Origin: CAZGAH01 sp964523295
Lineage (GTDB): Bacteria > Desulfobacterota > Desulfovibrionia > Desulfovibrionales > Desulfovibrionaceae
Length of the DNA stretch: 32,593 bases
Direction of reading: 5' to 3'
NCBI GenBank assembly: GCA_964523295.1
Contig: CAZGAH010000049.1
Coordinates: 1-32,593 of the forward strand
Of the stretch, positions 16,161-23,972 are shown piece by piece. A program made the translations under genes and the position numbers. Position 1 is the first letter of the stretch. Each line of letters opens with the position of its first letter. The notes below the pieces were generated by a model, which was not told the DNA's origin, did not search any database, and was given only the letters and a program-made list of their open reading frames with translations.

Positions 16161-16870
16161 CCCAGGCCCCAATACTGATAGAGCTCGACCAGATCGGGAA
16201 AACCTACCGGCAACCCGGCCAGGACGGCGTCACCGTGACCGCGCTGCACGGGATCGACCTCCGCGTGCGCAAGGGAGAATTCGTGGCCTTGCAGGGAACG
16301 TCCGGCTCGGGCAAATCCACGCTCATGCATGTGCTCGGCCTGCTCGACAGTCCCACGGGCGGGCGCTACACCCTCCAGGGCCGCGACGTCGGCAATCTGG
16401 ACGACGCGGCGCGCAGCGAACTGCGCAACCGGCTGGTCGGATTCGTCTTCCAAAGTTTCTATCTGATTCCGTACATCAGCACCCTGGACAACGTCCTGCT
16501 GCCCGGACTGTACGGTCCGGAATCGCAGCGTGTGCTGCGCGAGCGCGCTCTCAGCCTGCTCGCCCTTGTAGGCCTGGCCGACCGGACAGGCTTCCGGCCC
16601 ACCCAGCTCTCGGGAGGACAGCAGCAGCGCGTGGCCCTGGCTCGCGCGCTCATCAACGCCCCGGAGCTGCTGCTCGCCGACGAGCCTACCGGCCAGCTCG
16701 ACTCAGCCACCGGCGTGGAGATCATGAACCTGCTCCGCCGCATCAACGACCAGGGCACCACGGTCATTCTGGTCACGCACGACGACGCCATTGCCGCGTA
16801 CGCCAGGCGGCGAGTGCGCATGGAAGACGGGCGCATTGTGGACGACGGGCAGGAGGACCAACGCCCGTGA
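16157..16870 (+). CDS. ABC transporter ATPase, MacB/LolD type
   Basis: The product has 237 residues, the usual length of a stand-alone LolD/MacB-type ATPase. Walker A is GTSGSGKST, the Q-loop FVFQSFYLIP, the signature LSGGQQQR, Walker B LLLADEPTGQLD, and the H-loop VTHDD. It overlaps the adaptor gene by four bases and the next gene by four. No FtsX-like permease follows, as would be expected; the next gene is a methyltransferase-glycosyltransferase. It probably powers an exporter whose membrane subunit is encoded elsewhere. Confidence 0.93.
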   Translation: MTQAPILIELDQIGKTYRQPGQDGVTVTALHGIDLRVRKGEFVALQGTSGSGKSTLMHVLGLLDSPTGGRYTLQGRDVGNLDDAARSELRNRLVGFVFQSFYLIPYISTLDNVLLPGLYGPESQRVLRERALSLLALVGLADRTGFRPTQLSGGQQQRVALARALINAPELLLADEPTGQLDSATGVEIMNLLRRINDQGTTVILVTHDDAIAAYARRRVRMEDGRIVDDGQEDQRP

Positions 16871-18711
16871 CCGCGTCCTCGCCAGAGCCTGTTGTTGCCG
16901 AGGAGTCGGACTGCTCCGCGGGTCAGGACTGCCCCGACTACTTCGGACGCTGGAACCCCAGCCTTCTGTCCGTAATGCCCGCCGATGCCGCGGTGGTCCT
17001 GGAGATCGGCTGCGGGACAGGCGCCCTGGCCGGACAGTATCGCCGCATCAACCCCGGCTGCGTCTACGTCGGCATCGAGCGCAACGCGGCGGCTGCCGCC
17101 AAGGCCCGGGCAGCCGGCCAGCTCGATCGCGTGCTCGTGGCCGACGTGGAGACCATTACCGCCGCCGACCTTCCCGAGCTGTCGGACGGCGCCGATTGTC
17201 TGGTGTACGGCGACGTGCTGGAACATCTGGTGGATCCGTGGGCCGTGCTGGCCAGACAACGGGCATGGCTCAAGCCAGACGGGCAGGTTGCGGCCTGTCT
17301 GCCCAACGTACAGCACTGGGAGCTCCTGCGCGATCTGCTGCGCGGGCGCTGGGAGTACGTCGACGAGGGCATTCTGGACCGCACGCATCTGCGGTTTTTC
17401 ACGCTCGAATCCGCCCTGGCCATGTTCCAGGCTGCCGGCTTGACCGTTTTCGAGGTTCGGCCATTGCTGTTTCCCTCGGCCGCGGGCTCCGAGTTTCTGG
17501 AACGGCTGGAACCTCTGGTCCGGGACGATGGCATCGATCCGGAGCTGTTCAAGACCCTGGCCCTGGCCAGACAGTTCGTGATCCGGGCCGCCCTTGCCGC
17601 TCCACCGCCCATACGCGTACGCGTGCGGTGTCCCGAACCATGCACCCGGAGCACAGAAGCCCGACTCCTTGCCCCGGCCCGGCTCCTGGCCACGCTGCCC
17701 GGGGTGCGCGTCCTGGAGACACTGGACGTCCAGCTCACTTCCCGAAGCACCATCGCCGAGGCCACAGTCTGCGTGGACGGCGACATTCCCGGAGAAGACG
17801 CCGCAGCCCTGCTGGACAGACGCCGCCAGTTGCTGCGTGAGGGAGCGCTTGTCGTAGCGCTCTGCGACGTCGATCCGCGCTCGGACCCGGCGACGCTGTC
17901 CAAACGCCTGCTCAGCCTGCGCTGCTGCCACGCCGTGCAGACCGTGTCCGAGGCCCTGGCCGCGTTTCTGCGGCGGATCAATCCCGAGGTGGCAGTCTTT
18001 CCCGAGCGCCTGGCGGAACTGCCTGATCTGGTCTGCCTGGAGCAGGGACGGACGGAAACAGCCACCGACGCGCCCGTACGCGTTTGTTGCGCAGCGCCGG
18101 ACGGGGCGGACTGGACGCAGCTTTTCCCGGCGCTCGATGCGCTGGGCATGGCCCGCGGAGACAGCCTGGAATGGTGCGTCCTCGCAGAGGAGCGCCTGTT
18201 CGGGATGATGCACGCGCCGATCAAACGACTGATTCTGACCAGCCAGAATGCGGAACGATACGCGGTGCTGCGGAGTTCGCAGGTGGTGCTTGTTCCTCCG
18301 ACACGATCGGTGAGCGGGACCAGCGGACTGGCCTGGGAGGTGTTGTTCATCGCGGCGCACGGTGCGGCCGTGCTCGCCCCCGAAGGCGCTGCGCCCGAGC
18401 CGGATTCCCGGTCCCTTCCGGCCTTTCCGCTGGCCACGTACGCGACGGGGGAACAGTGCGCTGCCAGGCTGGCGTACCTGTTGGACAACGCGGACGAGCG
18501 GCAGGCGCAGGCCAGATCCGCCGCTGACTGGGTCCGCGCCCACGGGCTTCTCGGTCCGGGCATACGCGCCCGGTATATCTGGTATCGCCGGCTGCTGACG
18601 GAGTTGCCGAGGCTGAACCGTGAGCTGCGTCGCCGGGCGCCCGAACTGGGAGGACGAGTTGCCGGACAGGCCGCAAAGACCTCGAGGGACCAGGGACATG
18701 GAACGTCATAA
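16867..18711 (+). CDS. SAM methyltransferase fused to a glycosyltransferase-like domain
   Basis: The product has 614 residues from GTG 16867, which overlaps the ATPase stop as GTGA; AGGAGG lies ten bases upstream. Residues 1 to about 245 form a class I methyltransferase of the Methyltransf_23 type: motif I VLEIGCGTGALAGQY (residues 44-58), GDVLEHL (115-121), HLRFFTLESALAMFQAAGL. Residues from about 260 on resemble GT-B glycosyltransferases: CHAVQTVSEALAAFLRRINP and FPERLAELP mid-domain, then SGTSGLAWEVLFIAAHGAAV near the end. Such fusions occur in O-antigen and other surface-glycan clusters, where the methyl group may cap or decorate the chain. Substrates cannot be read. Confidence 0.82.
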   Translation: MTASSPEPVVAEESDCSAGQDCPDYFGRWNPSLLSVMPADAAVVLEIGCGTGALAGQYRRINPGCVYVGIERNAAAAAKARAAGQLDRVLVADVETITAADLPELSDGADCLVYGDVLEHLVDPWAVLARQRAWLKPDGQVAACLPNVQHWELLRDLLRGRWEYVDEGILDRTHLRFFTLESALAMFQAAGLTVFEVRPLLFPSAAGSEFLERLEPLVRDDGIDPELFKTLALARQFVIRAALAAPPPIRVRVRCPEPCTRSTEARLLAPARLLATLPGVRVLETLDVQLTSRSTIAEATVCVDGDIPGEDAAALLDRRRQLLREGALVVALCDVDPRSDPATLSKRLLSLRCCHAVQTVSEALAAFLRRINPEVAVFPERLAELPDLVCLEQGRTETATDAPVRVCCAAPDGADWTQLFPALDALGMARGDSLEWCVLAEERLFGMMHAPIKRLILTSQNAERYAVLRSSQVVLVPPTRSVSGTSGLAWEVLFIAAHGAAVLAPEGAAPEPDSRSLPAFPLATYATGEQCAARLAYLLDNADERQAQARSAADWVRAHGLLGPGIRARYIWYRRLLTELPRLNRELRRRAPELGGRVAGQAAKTSRDQGHGTS

Positions 18712-19822
18712 ACGGCGCGTAGCCGTCTTTTCGTTCGATCCGAGAAATTCGGCCTGCGCGTACTACCGCCTGCTGTGTCCGTTTACCTGGCTGAAGGAGC
18801 ACCTGGAGCTGGATTGGGCGGTACGCATGGATGCCGGGGGGACGGTTGTCCAGTCCGTGGACATGGGGGCTCTGGAGCGTTGTGACGCCGTGGTGATCCA
18901 GCGCTTCTTTCCCCTGGCCGAAACCGCGGACATCGTGGCAACGATCCTGAATTCGGGCAAGCCCGTGGTCTACGAAACGGACGATTATTTTTTCTCCATC
19001 AGTCCGGACAACCCGACCGCGAATCTGGCCCGGCGCAGCGCACCGTTCGTGCGTGAGCTCCTGCCCCGGGTGACGGCCACGACCGTGCCTACGCCCGCTC
19101 TGGCCATGCGGCTCGCCCCATTGACGCCGCGGGTGTGCGTATTGCCGAATTACCTCGATCCGCGCATCTGGCCCCAGCCGTCCCCGCGTCGCTCTTCCGG
19201 CCCGCTGACCATCGGCTACGCCGGCTCGGTCACCCACGCAGCGGACCTGCTGCTGGTGGAAGAAGCACTCCTGAAGATTCTCGACCGATACCCGGGCCAG
19301 GTCAGGCTGCGGCTGCTCGGGTGCGCGACGCCCCGGTTGTCGGCGCATCCGGGGTGCGTGTGCGGGGACTATGCCGGCGCCTACGAGACCTACGCGCGTA
19401 CGTTGCTGCGCGCCCGTCTGGACATCGGACTGGCACCGCTGGCCGATACGGAATTCAATCGCTGTAAAAGTGCTGTCAAATGGCTGGAATACTCGGCCGC
19501 CGGCTGCGCGGGCGTATTCCAGGACCTCGAACCGTACGAATGCGTGGAGTCCGGCCGGACCGGGTTGAAGGTCGGCCCGGCGGCCGGGGATTGGTATGCG
19601 GCGCTGGAGCAACTCGTACGCGACCCGAAAACCCGGCTGCGACTGGCCTCCGCCGCCAGACAGGAAATGATCGAAAAACACTCGCTGAACAGCAAGGCCG
19701 GTGAGTTTCTCGCATTTTACCAGAACTTGCCGGATAATCTCGGGACCGGACAATCCGAGCCGTCAGATCGGAAAAACACATCATCCGGGGATGGCCTCCA
19801 TGAAGGGTACGTGCAGGGATGA
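18698..19822 (+). CDS. Glycosyltransferase, GT-B fold (GT4-like)
   Basis: The product has 374 residues from ATG 18698, overlapping the preceding gene by 14 bases. The N-terminal half has DPRNSACAYYRLLCPFTWL and YETDDYFFSI; the C-terminal donor-binding half has LTIGYAGSVTHAADLLLVEEAL and KSAVKWLEYSAAGCAGVFQD, the Glu-containing region typical of GT1/GT4 enzymes. It probably adds a sugar to an envelope glycan on the cytoplasmic side. The overlap links it to the same operon as the fusion protein before it and LhgO after it (4-base ATGA overlap). The last 35 residues are polar and poorly structured. Confidence 0.85.
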   Translation: MERHKRRVAVFSFDPRNSACAYYRLLCPFTWLKEHLELDWAVRMDAGGTVVQSVDMGALERCDAVVIQRFFPLAETADIVATILNSGKPVVYETDDYFFSISPDNPTANLARRSAPFVRELLPRVTATTVPTPALAMRLAPLTPRVCVLPNYLDPRIWPQPSPRRSSGPLTIGYAGSVTHAADLLLVEEALLKILDRYPGQVRLRLLGCATPRLSAHPGCVCGDYAGAYETYARTLLRARLDIGLAPLADTEFNRCKSAVKWLEYSAAGCAGVFQDLEPYECVESGRTGLKVGPAAGDWYAALEQLVRDPKTRLRLASAARQEMIEKHSLNSKAGEFLAFYQNLPDNLGTGQSEPSDRKNTSSGDGLHEGYVQG

Positions 19823-21018
19823 AACACGCCATCATCATCTGCGGAGCCGGCATTGTCGGTCTGACGCTCGCCCGGGAACTGGTCCAGCGCGGCGCAGAGG
19901 ATATTCTCATCCTGGAAAAGGAAGCGGCGCCCGGAAAACACGCCTCCGGACGCAACAGCGGCGTACTCCATGCCGGCATCTACTACGCCCCGGGCACGCA
20001 GCGGGCGAAGACATGTCTGGAAGGCAACAGACGGATGCGCGCCTATTGCCGGGAGCGGAATCTGCCGCTCGAGGAATCGGGCAAGGTGATTGTCGCCTCC
20101 GAAGCGGAGCAGCTGGAGACATTGCACGAACTGCACCGACGCGCCAGCGCCAACGGCGCCGAAGTCCGGTTCATCGACGAACGCGAGCTGGCGGAAATCG
20201 AGCCCAACGCCCGAACGGTGGAGCTGGCGCTGCATTCGCCGCTGACCGCCGTGGTGGACCCTCGCCGCGTGCTGGAGAGCCTGACCTCCGAACTGCTGGC
20301 AACGGGAAAAGTCAAGCTGCAGTACACGACGCGATTCATTGCCGCCGGCCCGGGACGAAGCGTACGGACGACGTCCGGTACGTATTCCTTCGAGTTTTTC
20401 GTCAATGCCGCCGGAGCGCACAGCGACCGCGTGGCCCATGCCTTCGGGCTGGCGCGTGAATACCGGCTGCTGCCGTTCAAGGGCGTATACCGCAAGCTCA
20501 TGAAAGCCCACTCAGGCTTCGTGCGTGGCTCCATCTATCCGACGCCAAACATACGCAACCCCTTTCTGGGCGTTCATTTCACCCGATCCGTGCATGGAGA
20601 CGTCTATCTCGGACCAACGGCCATCCCGGCGTTCGGCCGCGAGAACTATGGCATTCTTCACGGCGTGGATTCCGAGGCCATGACAATTCTCGGCCGGGAG
20701 GCCAGACTCTTCTTCACCAATGCCCATTTTCGCTATACAGCGCTGGAGGAGACGCGGAAATATTTTTTCCCTTACTTTTTCCGTGATGCGGTGAAACTGG
20801 TGAAATGGCTTGATCCGGACATCATTGAAGCGAGCCCCAAAGTCGGAATACGTCCTCAGCTCATCGATACGCGCACGGACCAGCTGGTCACCGACTTCGT
20901 CTGCGTCCAGGATGAGAGCAGCCTGCACGTGCTCAATTCCATATCGCCCGCGTTCACCAGTTCATTGGCTTTTTCCGAAACTCTTGCTACAATAGTCGAG
21001 CAGGCCATTGGTGCCTGA
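19819..21018 (+). CDS. lhgO: L-2-hydroxyglutarate oxidase (LhgO family, FAD)
   Basis: The product has 399 residues. The FAD-binding Rossmann motif is at the start (IICGAGIVGLTLARELVQRG), followed by the LhgO signature SGRNSGVLHAGIYYAPGT, and later ESGKVIVA, VNAAGAHSDRVA, GVHFTRSVHGDVYLGPTA and KVGIRPQLID. The enzyme oxidises L-2-hydroxyglutarate to 2-oxoglutarate and passes electrons to the quinone pool or an acceptor. It overlaps the glycosyltransferase gene by four bases, so it belongs to the envelope operon. That location makes sense if 2-hydroxyglutarate is formed by the nearby sugar 3-dehydrogenase when it recycles its NAD with 2-oxoglutarate. Confidence 0.9.
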   Translation: MKHAIIICGAGIVGLTLARELVQRGAEDILILEKEAAPGKHASGRNSGVLHAGIYYAPGTQRAKTCLEGNRRMRAYCRERNLPLEESGKVIVASEAEQLETLHELHRRASANGAEVRFIDERELAEIEPNARTVELALHSPLTAVVDPRRVLESLTSELLATGKVKLQYTTRFIAAGPGRSVRTTSGTYSFEFFVNAAGAHSDRVAHAFGLAREYRLLPFKGVYRKLMKAHSGFVRGSIYPTPNIRNPFLGVHFTRSVHGDVYLGPTAIPAFGRENYGILHGVDSEAMTILGREARLFFTNAHFRYTALEETRKYFFPYFFRDAVKLVKWLDPDIIEASPKVGIRPQLIDTRTDQLVTDFVCVQDESSLHVLNSISPAFTSSLAFSETLATIVEQAIGA

Positions 21019-21034
21019 GACGAGGGGTCGCTGC

Positions 21035-21059
21035 GCCTGGAGTGCACGCCTTTCCAGGC
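21035..21059 (+). terminator. 7-bp hairpin after lhgO
   Basis: GCCTGGA (21035-21041) pairs with TCCAGGC (21053-21059) around an 11-base loop, 16 bases after the lhgO stop. AAAA follows rather than T, so it is at most a weak boundary signal. Confidence 0.25.
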
Positions 21060-21130
21060 AAAACACCGTCAGGTCGGCAAGGCAGGACGCTTTTCTTCCA
21101 AATCGCAAGGCACAGGGGGGGCTTTGAGCG

Positions 21131-21607
21131 ATGAAAACAACCATAGCATTGGTGATGGTGTCGGGCCTGCTGCTGGCCGCGGCTCCGGTTCAGGCTGCGG
21201 AGTCCGTCTTTGGCCTGCGGACGGAGCGTTGCCGCGCCTATGTCGATCGCAACCCCGACCTCTGTTATATGGATGCCGATCATGACGACCGGGCGCTTTG
21301 CCTGGGAATCGCCATGAAATATCCGGACCATTGCGCACTGCATCTGACCGGCGAGTACCTGGCCATGTGTTACGCAATCAACACCCTGGACAGCCGGTAC
21401 TGCACCCGGGACTTCAAGACGCCGGAAAATCGCATCATCTGCCAGGCGGTCACGGCAAAAAATCCAAATATCTGCAACCAGATACTGTCCCAGAATCGCT
21501 ACATGTGTCTGGCACTGGTCACCCAGGACTCGACGTATTGCGACCGTTATCTGGAATTCATCGACGCAGAGCAGGATGAGCTGAACTTTGCCTCTCCCAC
21601 AAAATGA
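21131..21607 (+). CDS. Secreted protein with five C-x10-C repeats (family unknown)
   Basis: The product has 158 residues. A signal peptide (MKTTIALVMVSGLLLAAAPV, cleavage near QAAES at residue 22-25) sends it to the periplasm or beyond. The mature protein is made of five units, each with two Cys exactly ten residues apart: Cys34/45, 57/68, 80/91, 104/115, 126/137. Units are separated by 10-12 residues. A loose consensus is C-x-A-x(5)-[PDS]-x-x-C. No other Cys occurs. Each unit looks like two short helices, so paired disulfides could make a rigid helical repeat. There is no metal-redox motif such as CxxC or CxxCH. I know no family with this pattern. It sits between lhgO and the sugar aminotransferase; GGGGGGG lies upstream of ATG 21131. 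Confidence 0.82.
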   Translation: MKTTIALVMVSGLLLAAAPVQAAESVFGLRTERCRAYVDRNPDLCYMDADHDDRALCLGIAMKYPDHCALHLTGEYLAMCYAINTLDSRYCTRDFKTPENRIICQAVTAKNPNICNQILSQNRYMCLALVTQDSTYCDRYLEFIDAEQDELNFASPTK

Positions 21608-21673
21608 CAAGAACGTCGGTTTTCAACGTGCAGAGGCCGCTTGCCTTCACCTCCCGACCAACAAGGATTTGCC

Positions 21674-22799
21674 ATGCCAGTTCCCTTTGTTGATTTGCAG
21701 GCCCAGTACCGGACCATAGCCGGGGAGATCGGCGCCGCGGCAGCAGACGTGCTCGACACGAGCGCCTATGTCCTGGGACCACAGGTGTCGGCCTTCGAGC
21801 AGGCCTTTGCGGACTACTGCGGCGTGAAGCACTGCATCGGCGTCGCCAGCGGCCTGGATGCCCTGATGCTGGCCCTGCGCGGGCTTGACGTTGGGCCTGG
21901 CGATGAAGTCATCCTGCCGGCGAACACCTTTATCGCCACAGCGCTGGCGGTCACCCTCGCCGGAGCCACCCCGGTGCTGGCGGACTGCCGGGAAGAAGAT
22001 TTCCAGATCGATCCTGTCGATGTCGCACGGCGCATTACGCCGAGGACCAGGGCCATTCTCCCCGTCCATCTCTACGGCAGGCTGGCGCCGATGCGCGAGC
22101 TGTTTGAGCTTGCGGAGCGACATGGGCTTATGGTTGTCGAGGACGCGGCCCAGGCCCATGGCGCCCGCGATGCGCTCGGCAAGGCCGGGGCCATTGGCCG
22201 GGCCGGCTGTTTCAGCTTCTACCCTGGCAAGAATCTCGGAGCCTACGGCGACGGCGGCGCAGTGACCACGGACGACGACGCCCTTGCGGAGCGGGTGCGA
22301 CGCCTGCGCAACTACGGCTCGGACATCAAGTACGTACACCGGGAGCTGGGGGTGAATTCGCGGCTGGACAGCCTGCAGGCAGCAGTGTTGACTGTCAAAC
22401 TGCAACACCTGGACAGCTGGAATCAGGCCAGACGCGAGCGTGCGCGCTGGTACCACCAGGCCCTGGAACACGTCGGCGTGGTCCGCCCGGCCCTGCATGT
22501 CGATCAGGAACATGTCTGGCACCTGTACGTCATCCGCTCGTGCAACCGTGATGCGTTGCTTGCTCACCTCCATAGCCGGGGCATCATGGCCCAGCTGCAC
22601 TATCCCATACCCGTCCATCTGCAGCCGTGTTACAAGGGACAACTTGGAGAGGCCGGAGATTTTCCCGTTGCCGAGAAACTGGCAGGCCTGATTCTGAGCC
22701 TGCCCCTTTACCCGGAGTTGACAGCGGAGCAAGTGCAGGACATAGCGGAGGAGATCCAAATCTTCAGCTGCCGACAGCATTGTCGCAGAGCCGGGGGGC
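21674..22799 (+). CDS. PLP-dependent sugar aminotransferase (DegT/DnrJ/EryC1; WlbC/WbpE-like), C-terminus in gap
   Basis: The readable part is about 375 residues from ATG 21674 (AAGGAT upstream). Family features: VPFVDLQAQYRTI at the start, IGVASGLDALMLALRGLDVG, PANTFIATALAV, VVEDAAQAHGA (Asp for the PLP nitrogen), and SFYPGKNLGAYGDGG, with Lys186 as the PLP Lys. It transfers an amino group from glutamate to a keto-sugar nucleotide, here most likely the C3-keto product of the dehydrogenase encoded next. The ten-N gap lies at the C-terminus. The protein is already full family length, so it probably ends in or just after the gap; a TGA at 22803-22805 would end it in one frame. Confidence 0.9.
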
Positions 22800-22809
22800 N
22801 NNNNNNNNN
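22800..22809. other. Assembly gap (10 Ns)
   Basis: Ten Ns fall at the 3' end of the aminotransferase gene, after a GGGGGGC run. The true length is unknown, so the stop codon and C-terminal residues cannot be fixed. Confidence 0.95.
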
Positions 22810-22872
22810 TTCTGACCAAAACGTCAGGCTGCGACAACTCCATTCCACAATCAAACCAAACAGGGGGGAGCC

Positions 22873-23901
22873 ATGACAGGAGTCGCTGTCGTCGGCTACG
22901 GGCACTGGGGGCCCAATCATGCGCGCGTGTTTTCTTCTTTTCCCGATTGTACGCTCCGCTGGATAGTGGATGCGGACCCGGAGAGGCTGGAGGCCGCGCG
23001 GCGCGCCTTTCCCAATACCCGGCTCACCAACGACGTTACCGAAGTGTGGCGGGATCCCAAAGTCCATTGCGTGGTCATTGCCGTTCCGGTCAGACGCCAC
23101 TTCCACCTCACGGACGCGGCCCTTGACGCCGGCAAGCACGTGCTGTGCGAAAAACCGCTGACATTGCACAGGAACGAGGCTGAGCAGCTCCTGAACAAGG
23201 CGGCGCAAAAGAACCTGACCCTGATGTGCGGGCATGTCTTCCTGTACAATCCCGGCATTCTGGAACTGGAACGGGTAATCCGCCAGGAAAACTGCGGCCC
23301 GATCCGCTATCTCACGGCCACGCGCGTCAACCTCGGCCCCTTTCACTGCGACGTCAATGTCGCCTGGGATCTGGCCTCGCACGATCTGTACATCTTTTCC
23401 CAGCTCCTGGGCCTGTACCCGGAGTCCGTTTCCTGCCACGGCGGCCGCTATCTCGGCACCGAACTTGAAGAGGTCTGTTTTCTCAACATGCGCTACCCCG
23501 ATGGCGCCATGGGCAACATCCATGTTTCCTGGCTCTCGCCGACCAAAATCCGTGAAATCGTGGTCGTCTGCGAACGAAAAATGGTGATCTGGAACGACCT
23601 GAACCAGGAAGGGCCGATCAAAATATACAACTCGCGGGTCGAACGCCGCGAACTTCACGACTACGGCATGTTCCTGCTCAGCGCCCGGGCCAGCGAAATC
23701 CTCATTCCCCGCGTGCAGCTGGCCGAACCACTGGCACTGCAAAATCTGGCCTTTCTCAGTTACGCGGCCGCCGGCGTCTCCCCCGAGGGCATTGGCGCCG
23801 ACCCGGTCGCCGTTATTGCCCAGCTCGAGGCTGCGGAACAATCAATGAAAGAAAACGGAGCGGCGCAGACGATACATTTTCCCACACAGGCAAAGGTGTA
23901 A
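22873..23901 (+). CDS. Nucleotide-sugar 3-dehydrogenase, Gfo/Idh/MocA family (WlbA/WbpB or GnnA-like)
   Basis: The product has 342 residues. The NAD-binding motif is VAVVGYGHWGPNHARVF; the family EKP motif is VLCEKPLTLHRNEAEQL; GHVFLYNPG and NVAWDLASHDLYIF form the active-site region with the conserved His. Homologues oxidise C3 of UDP-GlcNAc or UDP-GlcNAcA and work with a DegT aminotransferase and a hexapeptide acetyltransferase. All three are present in this window. Some members keep NAD tightly bound and recycle it with 2-oxoglutarate. Strong ribosome site GGGGGGAG. Whether the substrate carries a C6 carboxylate cannot be decided, since no UDP-sugar 6-dehydrogenase is present here. Confidence 0.88.
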   Translation: MTGVAVVGYGHWGPNHARVFSSFPDCTLRWIVDADPERLEAARRAFPNTRLTNDVTEVWRDPKVHCVVIAVPVRRHFHLTDAALDAGKHVLCEKPLTLHRNEAEQLLNKAAQKNLTLMCGHVFLYNPGILELERVIRQENCGPIRYLTATRVNLGPFHCDVNVAWDLASHDLYIFSQLLGLYPESVSCHGGRYLGTELEEVCFLNMRYPDGAMGNIHVSWLSPTKIREIVVVCERKMVIWNDLNQEGPIKIYNSRVERRELHDYGMFLLSARASEILIPRVQLAEPLALQNLAFLSYAAAGVSPEGIGADPVAVIAQLEAAEQSMKENGAAQTIHFPTQAKV

Positions 23902-23972
23902 CCCCCGGGTCGCTGGCTTTCGGCGTTTGAAAGCGTATTCATGGCAACGGAATCGACAGGCCCGGAGGGGGC

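Noticed and set aside
15940..16866. Upstream in-frame extension of the methyltransferase-glycosyltransferase
   Set aside because: It overlaps the adaptor and ATPase genes out of frame and reads as Arg/Pro-rich noise; GTG 16867 with the GTGA overlap is the natural start.
16459..18699. Long minus-strand open frame (746 codons)
   Set aside because: Antisense to the ABC ATPase and the methyltransferase-glycosyltransferase, which carry clear motifs; a GC-rich shadow.
22810..22876. Continuation of the aminotransferase after the gap to a stop at 22876
   Set aside because: The gap length is nominal, so the frame after it is unknown; the residues read there are not family-like and the protein is already full length.
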